From contig CADCTQ010000090.1 in assembly GCA_902805615.1 (NCBI GenBank), positions 1-46,395 of the forward strand: a DNA stretch of 46,395 nucleotides, given 5' to 3'. A program made the translations under genes and the position numbers. The stretch comes from an uncultured Cytophagales bacterium. Its GTDB lineage: Bacteria > Bacteroidota > Bacteroidia > Cytophagales > 172606-1. Shown here piece by piece: positions 8,901-16,807 of the stretch (its first letter is position 1; every line of letters starts with the position of its first letter). The notes under the pieces were generated by a model that saw nothing but the letters and a program-made list of their open reading frames with translations, was not told where the DNA came from and did not search any database.

Positions 8901-9013
8901 GTCCCGACCCCGAGGTAAGCACCCTCGACGGTTCGACCACGGCGCAGGGCATTGATTTCTACACCTTTCCCCAGGTCCGCACGATCATCGGGGGGCTAAC
9001 CATCGGATTCTGA
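5948..9013 (+). CDS. SusC/RagA-family TonB-linked outer-membrane transporter (cassette 1)
   Basis: This 1021-aa protein has a signal peptide ending ILLAQ (about residue 25), a carboxypeptidase-regulatory-like beta domain (about 27-105, [12 protein letters not shown]...GSYAIAVP), and a TonB-box-like segment NQVVVTGY (106-113). The plug follows, with [24 protein letters not shown] and [32 protein letters not shown], then a 22-strand-type barrel ending in a terminal F. There is no N-terminal STN signalling domain, so it should not signal to an anti-sigma factor. With its SusD partner 7 nt downstream it would form a lidded importer powered by TonB-ExbBD. Cargo is unknown; the metalloprotease in the same operon suggests peptides (inference). 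Confidence 0.95.
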   Translation: [1021 protein letters not shown]

Positions 9014-9020
9014 TTTGACA

Positions 9021-10388
9021 ATGAACGCACTTTTGAAAACCATACGCATACCGGCTTTGCTGGCCGTGCTGGTGCTGGGCGCCTGCCGCCAGGTGCTCGA
9101 GCCGGAGCCGGTGAACCTGCTTACCAACAACCTCGCCCTGAGCTCTCCGGACGACGTACCGGCCGTGGAGATCGGCTTGTACAGCGCCCTGCGGGGAACG
9201 GCCGCCCCCAAGGTGATTGCCGGCGACCTGACGGCCGACATGGCGATCCACAACGGCACGTTCACCGAGTACCGCGAGCTGAGCAACAAGCAGATCACCC
9301 CGTCCAACGGCGCCGTATCGGCCCTGTGGGGGAGCCTGTACAACACCGTGTACATCGCCAACTTCATCATCGAACGCCTGCCCGACCTGGCCGGGGTACC
9401 CTCCCGCCAGCGCAGCAACGTACTGGCGACGGCCCGCCTGCTGCGCGGCTACGCCAACTTCGTGGGCGCGTACACCTACGGCGACATTCCCCTGGTGACG
9501 ACCACCAGCGTGGAAACCAACCGCAACATTGCCCCGACGCCCTTTGAGCAGGTGCTGGGGGCGGCCGAAGCCGACATGCTGGCGGCGCTGCCCAACCTGC
9601 CCGACAGTTCGGCCAACGCCGCGTTCGTCAACAAGAATACGGCCCGGGCCATGCTCGCGCGGTTTTACCTCTACGGGCGCAACTGGCCCAGGGCCGAACA
9701 GTTCGCCACGGAGGTCATCAACTCGGGGAGCTATGACCTGGAGCCGGACTTTAAGAACATCGTGGAGCAGGACTTTACCGACGAGTCCATCCTGGAAGTG
9801 GGTTACTCGGTGAGCGACGACCCGGGCACGGGCACCTACAGCCTCAACAACCTCTTCGTGGGCCGCCGGGAGGTGATTCCTTCCAACCCGATCACCTTCG
9901 CCCTCAACTCCGCCGAGTCGGGGACCCGGGCCACCACCATCGGCTTCGACCAGTCGCGGGTGCGGGGGAGCGACAACGGCTGGAGCGTGCTCAAGTACGG
10001 CACGGCCGACGAAGACAACAACAACATCGTGCTGTTCCGCCTGGCCGAGATGTACCTGATCCGGGCGGAGGCCCGCCTGAACCAGAACCGGGTAACCGGG
10101 GCCGGCAGCGCCGTGGAAGACCTGAACGTACTGCGGACCCGGGCCAAGGCCCCCAACGTAACGGCCAACACCGCCGCCGGCGTGGCCCTTGCCGTTGAGC
10201 AGGAACGGGTGTACGAACTGGCCTTCGAGGGCCACCGCTGGTACGACCTCGTGCGCACCGACCGCGTGCAGCCCGTGATGTCGGCCTTTTCCACCAACTG
10301 GAATGAGCGGTACGAACGCTGGCCCATTCCGCTGCGGGAGGTGCAGAACAACCCCGGGCTGCGGGGCAAGCAAAATCCTGGTTATTAA
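9021..10388 (+). CDS. SusD/RagB-family nutrient-binding lipoprotein (cassette 1)
   Basis: The ATG at 9021 is chosen because the frame upstream opens only with a TTG two codons earlier. It gives a 455-aa lipoprotein with lipobox LGAC (C22). Helical TPR-like segments such as ARAMLARFYLYGRNWPRAEQFATEVI and the C-terminal RVYELAFEGHRWYDLVRTD...NPG block are typical of RagB/SusD. The protein would sit at the cell surface as the lid of the preceding SusC barrel. It starts 7 nt after the susC stop, so the two are translationally close, and 47 nt separate it from the next lipoprotein gene. Confidence 0.94.
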   Translation: MNALLKTIRIPALLAVLVLGACRQVLEPEPVNLLTNNLALSSPDDVPAVEIGLYSALRGTAAPKVIAGDLTADMAIHNGTFTEYRELSNKQITPSNGAVSALWGSLYNTVYIANFIIERLPDLAGVPSRQRSNVLATARLLRGYANFVGAYTYGDIPLVTTTSVETNRNIAPTPFEQVLGAAEADMLAALPNLPDSSANAAFVNKNTARAMLARFYLYGRNWPRAEQFATEVINSGSYDLEPDFKNIVEQDFTDESILEVGYSVSDDPGTGTYSLNNLFVGRREVIPSNPITFALNSAESGTRATTIGFDQSRVRGSDNGWSVLKYGTADEDNNNIVLFRLAEMYLIRAEARLNQNRVTGAGSAVEDLNVLRTRAKAPNVTANTAAGVALAVEQERVYELAFEGHRWYDLVRTDRVQPVMSAFSTNWNERYERWPIPLREVQNNPGLRGKQNPGY

Positions 10389-10435
10389 TTGCCCGGCTAT
10401 TCATTGATTACCCTCCGATTGCCATTCGAACCGTC

Positions 10436-11278
10436 ATGACATTCAACCAATACCTGAAACAGCTGAACGGGGGACTGCGCCTTGCGGCGGCCCTGCTCCC
10501 GGTGCTGTGCGCCTCCGTTGCCTGCGAGAAGAAAGAGATCATTTTTGAGGGACCCCACTACGTGCGGTTCACCCGTCCCGACACCACCCTGCGGGAGAGT
10601 TACACCAAGCCCATGCGCCTGTCGGTGCACAACGCCGGCCCCCAGTTGCCGGAACCCATCACCGTCCGGTACCTGGTGAGCGGCAACGCCCGCGAGGGCA
10701 TTGATTACCGCATCCTGAGCGAAAAGGGCAAGGTGGTGATTCCGGCCAACCAGAGTTTCGGGTACGTGGACCTGCAACTCATCAACAACGCCAACAACAT
10801 CATCTCCAGCCAGGACCTGGTCTTTACCATTACCGAAGTGACGCCGGCGCGCCTGCGCATCGGCTTCGGCAGCGGCGAGATCGGCAAGACCAGCCGGATC
10901 AACATTGCCGACGAATGCATCCTCAGCGGGGCGTACACGGCGGCGTTCCAGGCCGGCAACCAGACCATCACCAAAGAGAAGATCAGCATCACCAGCACCG
11001 ACTGCCGCGAGTACCGGGTGTCGGACTGGAACGTGGGTCTGTTCGGCGTCAACGCCCTCAAGCCCGACCTGGTGTTCATTGACAACGGCGACAATTCCAT
11101 CACCATTGCCGCCCAGCGCGAGGACTTCCTCTCGGCGCCCCGCGACACGATCCGGGGCGACGGGTTCTTCAATCCTTCCGACCAGAGCGTTACGCTCAAC
11201 ATCCAGCTCACATTGGAGCTGGAGGACAGCCGGGATACGACCGTGATCTATACCTTGAACTACCGGCCCGACCGGTAA
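10436..11278 (+). CDS. Lipoprotein of the SusCD operon (possible DUF4843-like)
   Basis: The 280-aa product has a lipoprotein-type signal with SVAC (C30). The body is beta-rich (ITVRYLVSGNAREGIDYRIL, VDLQLINNANN, LVFTITEVTPARLRIGFG), which resembles the Calx-beta-like DUF4843 lipoproteins often found behind SusCD pairs. That assignment is by pattern only and moderate. Two cysteines (CILSG and DCREY) may form a disulphide in the C-terminal half. Spacing of 47 nt before and 18 nt after places it inside the cassette 1 operon. The likely role is an accessory surface-exposed binding lipoprotein, not an enzyme; I see no catalytic motif. Confidence 0.75.
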   Translation: MTFNQYLKQLNGGLRLAAALLPVLCASVACEKKEIIFEGPHYVRFTRPDTTLRESYTKPMRLSVHNAGPQLPEPITVRYLVSGNAREGIDYRILSEKGKVVIPANQSFGYVDLQLINNANNIISSQDLVFTITEVTPARLRIGFGSGEIGKTSRINIADECILSGAYTAAFQAGNQTITKEKISITSTDCREYRVSDWNVGLFGVNALKPDLVFIDNGDNSITIAAQREDFLSAPRDTIRGDGFFNPSDQSVTLNIQLTLELEDSRDTTVIYTLNYRPDR

Positions 11279-11296
11279 AACCGACCCCTGAAGCTT

Positions 11297-11803
11297 ATGC
11301 AAAAGATACTACTGCGCGCCACGCTGGCCCTGGGCCTGTTGCCCCTGTTGGGGGGCTGTAGCGAGGAAGTAAAGCCCGAACCGCCCACCTATTCGCAACT
11401 GCTGGCGGGCACCGAAAGCAAGACCTGGCGCCTGTCGTCCTTCCAGGTGTTCGACGACGGCACGGGTTCGGGCACCCTCAACGCCCGCGAATTCAGCGCG
11501 CCCTGCATCATAGACGACCTGTACGTGTTTTACGCCAACGATGTAAAAGCGATGGAGGCCCGCGAAGGCGCCAGCAAGTGCAACGACGCCGACCCGGACG
11601 TGTACGTGGAAGACACGTGGTCCATCGTGAACGCCACGGCCACCCTGGAGTTCAACTTCGCCGGGTTCATTCCCCAGAAGCTCAACTACAAGATCAGGAA
11701 CCTGACGGAAACTTCCCTGACCGTCGAATTCTACTACCTGGATTACCTCCCGGACGTGAACCTGAGCTACCGTTTTACCTTTACTTCCCAGACCGGCCGG
11801 TAA
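11297..11803 (+). CDS. Small lipocalin-like lipoprotein of cassette 1
   Basis: This 168-aa lipoprotein has lipobox LGGC (C21). The mature part starts LLAGTESKTWRLSSFQVFDDG, the pattern of lipocalin-like or DUF-type lipoproteins of Bacteroidota, and continues with alternating beta strands (ATLEFNFAGF, LTVEFYYLDYL, LSYRFTFTSQ). Two cysteines (CIIDD and KCNDAD) could pair. It is 18 nt after the previous lipoprotein gene and 39 nt before the M43 protease gene, so it is co-transcribed. Function is unknown beyond probable surface binding or scaffolding in the importer complex. Confidence 0.75.
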   Translation: MQKILLRATLALGLLPLLGGCSEEVKPEPPTYSQLLAGTESKTWRLSSFQVFDDGTGSGTLNAREFSAPCIIDDLYVFYANDVKAMEAREGASKCNDADPDVYVEDTWSIVNATATLEFNFAGFIPQKLNYKIRNLTETSLTVEFYYLDYLPDVNLSYRFTFTSQTGR

Positions 11804-11842
11804 CGACCCGGGCCCTTTACCCCAGCCATATCCCCACTGCCT

Positions 11843-14245
11843 ATGTTACGAATACCTATACGCTTGTTGACGCTGTGCGTAAGCCTTTTGGTGAGCACCG
11901 GGCTGTTTGCCCAACAAAACCCCCGCGGAGGAGAAAAATGCGCCACCATGGAGCAGGACAGCCTGCTGCGCCGCAAATACCCGCAACTCGGCACGCTGGA
12001 CGACTTTGAGGCCGAACTCCAGCAGAAGATCAAAGAATCGGAAGCCCGCCAGCGGAGTGGCCGCACCACGGCCACCGTCATCACCATCCCGGTGGTGGTG
12101 CACGTGATCCACAACGGCGAAGCGGTGGGGCAGGGGCGCAACCTCAGCGCCCAACAGATAGAGTCGCAGCTCCAGGTGCTCAACGAAGATTTCCGGCGCG
12201 TGCCCGGCACCCCCGGCTTCAACGAAAACCCCGCCGGCGCCGACGTGGAAATCGAGTTTTGCCTGGCCTCCGTCAACCCGCAGGGCCGGCCCATGGCCGA
12301 AAGAGGCATAGACCGGGTGCGGCAAAACAAAGCGTCATGGACGCGCACCGAGATTGAAAACACCATTAAGCCCAGCACCATCTGGGACCCCAATAAATAT
12401 TACAACATCTGGGTGCTCGAATTTGCCGCTGCCGATAACCAGTTGGTCGGGTACGCCCAATTCCCGATCCGGTCCGGTTTGGCCGGGTTGCCAACCGACG
12501 ATGGATCGGGTACTACTGACGGGGTGGTGGTCCGGTACTCCAGTTTCGGATCGGTGGCCAAAGGCAACTTTCCGGTCTTGCAGGCCCCTTACAACCGGGG
12601 CCGCACGCTGTCCCACGAAACCGGCCACTGGCTCGGCCTGCGCCACATCTGGGGCGACGGGGCCTGCGGCGACGACTTCTGCGCCGACACGCCGCCCCAA
12701 TCCAGCGAAAGCCGGGGCTGCTCGGTGGGCCGCACGTCCAGATGCAACGGCGTAGACTACACCAACCTGGTGCAGAACTACATGGACTATTCCGACGATG
12801 CGTGCATGAACATTTTTACCCGCGACCAGAAAAACCGGATGCGGCGGGTGATGGAACTGAGCCCCCGCCGCCGCGAACTGGTGAGTTCTGCCGTGTGCGG
12901 TAACCTGATCGCTTCCCGGCCCATTGCCAACTTCCGGGCCAGCCGGGAGCGGGTGCTGCTTGGCTCGACGGTCACGTTCACCGACCTGTCGAGCCGGTTC
13001 CCCACCCGCCGGCTGTGGACCTTCGAGGGCGGCACGCCGGTCACCTCTACCGAGCTGAACCCGACGGTGACCTACACCACGCCCGGCAAGTTCAAAGTAA
13101 CCCTGGAAGTATACAACGCCGTGGGCGGCGATACGCTGGTCCGCGAGAAATACATCGAAGTGCTCAACGCCGGGCTCTGCGGCGGCCTGACGAATTTCAT
13201 CAACGACGTGGACACCAGCAAGCCGGCCACGCCCACGCTGCTGCGGGTGCCCCCGCCCGGCAAGGGGTACGTGTCGGGGCACAACAGCCTGCGCGACCGG
13301 GCCAGGTCGGAATTCTTCGGCAATGACCTCGGGTACACCAACATGGACGGCGTCGCCATCCGGTTCGGGGCGGTGTACGCCTCCGGGCCCGAAGCCGTAG
13401 CCACCGTCACCGTGTGGAACGCGCGGGGCGTGCAGGGTGGGCCCGGGCAGGTGCTCGAACGCAAACAGGTGCCCCTGAGCGTGATTGCCCAGGACGTAGC
13501 CCGGGGGGCGCCCACGCAGGTCTCTTTCGAGCGCAACGTGCCCATCAACGGGTTCCCCTTCCACGTAGGCGTTGAGTTCAACTACAACGGCGACTCGCTG
13601 GCGATCATCACCACGGCCAACGGCGAATCCAACTTTGCCACCTCGTGGCGGCAGGACAGCACGGGCCGCTGGGACCGGTACACGACCTCGCTGGGCCTCA
13701 ACGTGGCCCACGCCATCCGGGCGTCGGTGGGCGTGAAATCGTCGGTGCAGGTGTTTGCTTCGTCGCTCTACATCAACGCGGGCGAAACCGTGACGCTCAG
13801 CGCCCGGGGCACCAACCTGTACGCCTGGCAGTCGCCCAACAACGACCTCAACACCACGCTGGGGCCGCAGGTGATTGCGCAGCCCACCCAAACCACCACC
13901 TACACGGTGACCGGCGGCGGCGACCTCTGCAACGCGACGGCCCGCGTGACGGTGTACGTGCGCAACCCGACGGCCCTTTCGCCCGAAGCCCTCGAACGGC
14001 AGCTTACGGTGTACCCCAACCCGGGCCACGGCGTCTTCGTGCTCGACGTGGTCAACAACCTGACGGGGGCCGTGGAGATCGGGGTGTACAACGCCGTGGG
14101 CCGGCAGCTCTCCCGCAGTCGCGACGCCAAAACGGGCGAAACCTTCCGCAAGACGCTGGACCTTTCGACGTTGCCCGGCGGCGTGTACTTCGTGGAGTTT
14201 ACGCTGGGCGAACTGAAGGTGCGCAAGAAAGTGGTGAAGCTGTAG
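11843..14245 (+). CDS. T9SS-exported M43 (pappalysin-like) metalloprotease with PKD domain
   Basis: The 800-aa protein starts with a Sec signal (LLVSTGLFAQ). The peptidase domain has the metzincin zinc site HETGHWLGLRH (H258-H268) and a Met-turn NYMDYSDDACMN (M314), together diagnostic of family M43. A PKD-like domain (about 360-440, VTFTDLSSRFPTRRLWTFEGG) follows, then a beta-rich middle region, an Ig-like segment (about 640-710), and a C-terminal T9SS type A sorting domain beginning VYPNPGHGVFVLDV (about 724) and ending GELKVRKKVVKL. It would be secreted through T9SS and cleave proteins outside the cell. As the last gene of the SusCD operon it probably supplies peptides for import. A terminator hairpin follows. 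Confidence 0.92.
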   Translation: MLRIPIRLLTLCVSLLVSTGLFAQQNPRGGEKCATMEQDSLLRRKYPQLGTLDDFEAELQQKIKESEARQRSGRTTATVITIPVVVHVIHNGEAVGQGRNLSAQQIESQLQVLNEDFRRVPGTPGFNENPAGADVEIEFCLASVNPQGRPMAERGIDRVRQNKASWTRTEIENTIKPSTIWDPNKYYNIWVLEFAAADNQLVGYAQFPIRSGLAGLPTDDGSGTTDGVVVRYSSFGSVAKGNFPVLQAPYNRGRTLSHETGHWLGLRHIWGDGACGDDFCADTPPQSSESRGCSVGRTSRCNGVDYTNLVQNYMDYSDDACMNIFTRDQKNRMRRVMELSPRRRELVSSAVCGNLIASRPIANFRASRERVLLGSTVTFTDLSSRFPTRRLWTFEGGTPVTSTELNPTVTYTTPGKFKVTLEVYNAVGGDTLVREKYIEVLNAGLCGGLTNFINDVDTSKPATPTLLRVPPPGKGYVSGHNSLRDRARSEFFGNDLGYTNMDGVAIRFGAVYASGPEAVATVTVWNARGVQGGPGQVLERKQVPLSVIAQDVARGAPTQVSFERNVPINGFPFHVGVEFNYNGDSLAIITTANGESNFATSWRQDSTGRWDRYTTSLGLNVAHAIRASVGVKSSVQVFASSLYINAGETVTLSARGTNLYAWQSPNNDLNTTLGPQVIAQPTQTTTYTVTGGGDLCNATARVTVYVRNPTALSPEALERQLTVYPNPGHGVFVLDVVNNLTGAVEIGVYNAVGRQLSRSRDAKTGETFRKTLDLSTLPGGVYFVEFTLGELKVRKKVVKL

Positions 14246-14264
14246 GAATACGCCCGGCCCCAAC

Positions 14265-14309
14265 AATGCCTGTGCTACGACCCATGAGGGTGGTGGCGCA
14301 GGCATTTTT
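14265..14309 (+). terminator. Terminator of the cassette 1 operon
   Basis: AATGCCTGTGC and GCGCAGGCATT pair with one mismatch, with an inner CCC/GGG, and T5 follows. It lies 20 nt after the M43 protease stop codon and so closes the operon. Confidence 0.7.
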
Positions 14310-14574
14310 ATTGAGGCTTGGTGCCCGCTGCGTAACGTTCAAGTGCCCTTGCCGGGGCGGGCGTCCGCCGGTGCCTTCTCCTTACAAGCGTCCGCTCTTT
14401 TGTTTGCATCCGGGAAGCGTCCCGCTGTACTTGAAAAATTAACGCAAACAGGTAACAGCTTAAAAATACATTTGCCAAAAGGTAAATGTGCATTTCTGTC
14501 TGCTTGCTTTATTAACAAATAGTCTCCTTATTGAACTGTTACTTCTCGTTTCATCCTTAATCTCCTAAAGTTCA
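14310..14574. other. Intergenic region before the M57 protease gene
   Basis: G+C content falls sharply along this stretch, from G+C-rich sequence before 14440 to A+T-rich sequence after it. It holds the -7 element and dyad described separately. No gene is supported. Confidence 0.5.
14467..14489 (+). promoter_or_regulatory. -7 element TACATTTG overlapped by a dyad
   Basis: TACATTTG (14467-14474) matches TAnnTTTG. It is the left part of a dyad, ACATTTGCC / GGTAAATGT around AAAA (14468-14489), with one mismatch in nine pairs. This could be an operator or simply a leader hairpin. The distance to the ATG at 14575 is 100 nt. Confidence 0.5.
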
Positions 14575-15747
14575 ATGAAAAAAACTATTTACGTACTGGT
14601 CATGATGACCTTGTTGATCGGCGTTGCTGGCTGCCAAAAGCGGGAAGAAGCACTGGCTTCTCTGGAATCAAAAGAAGCGGATTATGGAAGAATGAAGGCC
14701 CTGCTGGTGCGCCTTGGTTTTGCGGAGAAAAACATAGAAGATGCAGGGGATTATTTGATTGCCGACAAAGACATTGTCATCTCCAAACAGGATTTGCAAG
14801 ACAAGCTTAACGGTTGTGGCGGCGAGGCCAAAAGCGGCAGGAAAGACCAGTACGCGTTAAATGGCAATGGGATTGTGAGTTGGACCAAGATGGGGACTAC
14901 TACGTACCGCATAGACGGCGGTGTAGCATCGTTGCCTAATTCCGCCGATTGGTATACCGCCATCCGGCAGGGGGTTGCCAATTGGAACAATGTCGGGGAA
15001 GACAACATCAACATTGTGGAAACAACGGGAACGGCTGATATTGTCATTTACAACAACGCCACTGCTCCCATATCCTGCTTGCAGAGCATACCCTCCGGAA
15101 CGATCGCAAGAGCGGTTTACCCGGCTAATAACAATCCCGGTTTCGCCGTATCCATCAATGGGGGAGGACCCGCCACCAACCTGAATGGTAAAATCACGAC
15201 AATGACCCATGAATTGGGGCATTGTTTAGGTTTCAGGCATTCTGACTGGCAAAACAGGGTAGGAACCGGCGACGTTGAGACGGTAAACGATCCTAGCGGA
15301 TGTGGCAATCCCTATTATGGCGCCAATCTCCTGTTCAATACCCCGGAACGTGACCTGGGTTCCATCATGATATCAGGCGTTACGGGATTTGACCTGATCA
15401 CGCTGAACGCAGCGGATGTAAGGTCGGCAAGAATGCTCTACCCCAATGCGCTTGCTGCGCCCCAGTTGGACAATGTTGCGGTGGGGACCGGAATTGTCAG
15501 CTTCACCGTGAGCAACGTTGATGCTAAGGCAGCCTTTCTGCTGTTGTACTCAACGCGGGAAGTGACTTTCCCGAGCCCGGGAACGGTAATCGTACAGGTT
15601 AATAATTCGAGATACAACCCGGCGAATGGGTCGTACGTAGCCGTTGTGCCTGCTGATTTTACCAGGACGGCCAGAACGTATTACGTCAGGGTAATCAATT
15701 ATAAGGGATACTTTTTGAGCAACTTATCCAATGGAATCAGAAGGTAA
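14575..15747 (+). CDS. M57-like zinc metalloprotease lipoprotein
   Basis: The 390-aa product has lipobox VAGC (C20) and a metzincin-type zinc motif HELGHCLGFRH (H212-H222), followed by SIMISGVTGFDLITLNAADVRSARMLYP, a likely Met-turn region. This layout fits the M57 family of small lipoprotein metalloproteases of Bacteroidota. A C-terminal domain of about 100 residues (PQLDNVAVGTGIVSFTV...) looks fibronectin/Ig-like. Base composition differs from its neighbours: 28 of 60 G+C at 14761-14820 against 45 of 60 at 13381-13440 (hand counts), and Leu/Ile/Lys codons are A+T-richer. This suggests separate acquisition. It has its own promoter-like element and a strong terminator, so it is monocistronic. 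Confidence 0.85.
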   Translation: MKKTIYVLVMMTLLIGVAGCQKREEALASLESKEADYGRMKALLVRLGFAEKNIEDAGDYLIADKDIVISKQDLQDKLNGCGGEAKSGRKDQYALNGNGIVSWTKMGTTTYRIDGGVASLPNSADWYTAIRQGVANWNNVGEDNINIVETTGTADIVIYNNATAPISCLQSIPSGTIARAVYPANNNPGFAVSINGGGPATNLNGKITTMTHELGHCLGFRHSDWQNRVGTGDVETVNDPSGCGNPYYGANLLFNTPERDLGSIMISGVTGFDLITLNAADVRSARMLYPNALAAPQLDNVAVGTGIVSFTVSNVDAKAAFLLLYSTREVTFPSPGTVIVQVNNSRYNPANGSYVAVVPADFTRTARTYYVRVINYKGYFLSNLSNGIRR

Positions 15748-15771
15748 AAAGCGGGGTTGATGTAATTTGCA

Positions 15772-15835
15772 GGCAACGCCTCTTCAGGCAAAAGCCCGGC
15801 TACCCGGCCGGGCTTTTGCCTGAAGAGGCGTTGCC
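15772..15835. terminator. 29-bp perfect stem, probable bidirectional terminator
   Basis: Two 29-bp arms (15772-15800 and 15807-15835) pair without mismatch around TACCCG. The inner part, AAAAGCCCGGC / GCCGGGCTTTT, has the form of a bidirectional intrinsic terminator between the convergent genes at 14575 and 15977. The outer 18 bp are far longer than termination needs. Confidence 0.7.
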
Positions 15836-15914
15836 GTTTTCAAACGAAGGGTAATATTCCGTCAGGGTCAGTACCACCATCGCGGTGAAGCGTGAGGACA
15901 GGGGGGGCACCGTC

Positions 15915-15941
15915 AAAAAAAAGCCCGGCTTGGGGCCGGGC
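15915..15941 (-). terminator. Terminator of the minus-strand lipoprotein gene
   Basis: Read on the minus strand, GCCCGGC pairs with GCCGGGC around a 5-nt loop and is followed by T8. It lies 36 nt beyond the stop codon at 15977 and is a classic intrinsic terminator. Confidence 0.8.
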
Positions 15942-15976
15942 GGGAGTGGGGAGGCTGTTCTTTCGTAAGAAGTAAG

Positions 15977-16462
15977 TTATCGTCTGACGTAAACCGGCTG
16001 AAGACTGAACCGGACCAACTGCGGCTGACTCGTGGCGGAAACACTGAGACTGTCCTGGAAGGGAAACTTCTCCCCGTATAGTCGTCTCTTGGCAGGGTCA
16101 TAGGTAAGGGCCACGTCGTCTATGCCCGTCTCCGTATAATTGAGGTTGAGGATATTGCTGGAAGCGTTGAATTCCCAGTTGCCGTCCAGGTCAAGCACCA
16201 AACCACTGCTTTTGTAGACCTCGTCGAAGCTTTTGTCATTTTGAATGTCTATTCTGGACGTGACGCCAAAGCGAAGATAATTGTCATATCCAGCCCCGTT
16301 CAGCTGGGCGAAAGCCCCGGGCAAGTCACTGATCTCAAACCGGTCGAACTCCCACACGCCCACCACGACGGGAGGAGGTGCCGGCTCGTCGTCGTTGTTA
16401 CAGGAGGTAACGGCAAAGGAAAAAGCAAGGAGTAAAAGGAGGAGTAGGGGATTTTTTTTCAT
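15977..16462 (-). CDS. Small lipoprotein, lipocalin-like
   Basis: This 161-aa protein begins with a long poly-Leu signal and lipobox VTSC (C21), followed by the acidic NNDDEPAPPP linker typical of surface-exported Bacteroidota lipoproteins. The body starts VVGVWEFDRFEI and continues with LDGNWEFNASSNILNLNY, a pattern seen in lipocalin-like DUF lipoproteins. No catalytic motif is seen. It is encoded opposite to its neighbours and has its own terminator. Its function and its relation to the flanking SusCD cassettes are unknown. Confidence 0.75.
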   Translation of the reverse strand: MKKNPLLLLLLLAFSFAVTSCNNDDEPAPPPVVVGVWEFDRFEISDLPGAFAQLNGAGYDNYLRFGVTSRIDIQNDKSFDEVYKSSGLVLDLDGNWEFNASSNILNLNYTETGIDDVALTYDPAKRRLYGEKFPFQDSLSVSATSQPQLVRFSLQPVYVRR

Positions 16463-16799
16463 GCGTGAATGGGAGGGTTAGGGCAATTTGAAAACACGGT
16501 ATTCCGCAACCCCAATGTATTGATAATAAAACTTTCTAAAAAGAAAAACCCCAAAAAAAGCTTTTATTACCCCGTAGGCCCAGCCTCCCTCTCCCGGCCA
16601 AGCCCGGCCGTGCCGCCCGCCGCCGACGTGCCGCCCCCGGACCCCGGCAAATCCCGCCCCGCAGCTTTATCGGCGCCCGGCCCGGCGCGCTGCGTGATTT
16701 TTTGGCTTGCAAAGCCTGTCGGCGAATAATTTCCGGCCTGAAAGCGCAAACAAAGAATAATTTTTGCGGTTTAGATTACTCCGATTGCCCCCCCTTCCA
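16463..16799. other. Divergent intergenic region upstream of cassette 2
   Basis: An A-rich part (16500-16570) and a very G+C-rich part (16570-16690) separate the minus-strand lipoprotein from cassette 2. No ORF here looks real. I could not find a clear promoter for the minus-strand gene. Confidence 0.45.
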
Positions 16800-16807
16800 T
16801 AATTTTG
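16776..16807 (+). promoter_or_regulatory. Promoter of SusC cassette 2 (TTA-N21-TAATTTTG)
   Basis: TAATTTTG (16800-16807) matches the TAnnTTTG -7 element, and TTA (16776-16778), one base from the TTG -33 consensus, lies 21 nt upstream. Exactly 45 nt separate the -7 element from the ATG at 16853, as in cassettes 3 and 4. Confidence 0.65.
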
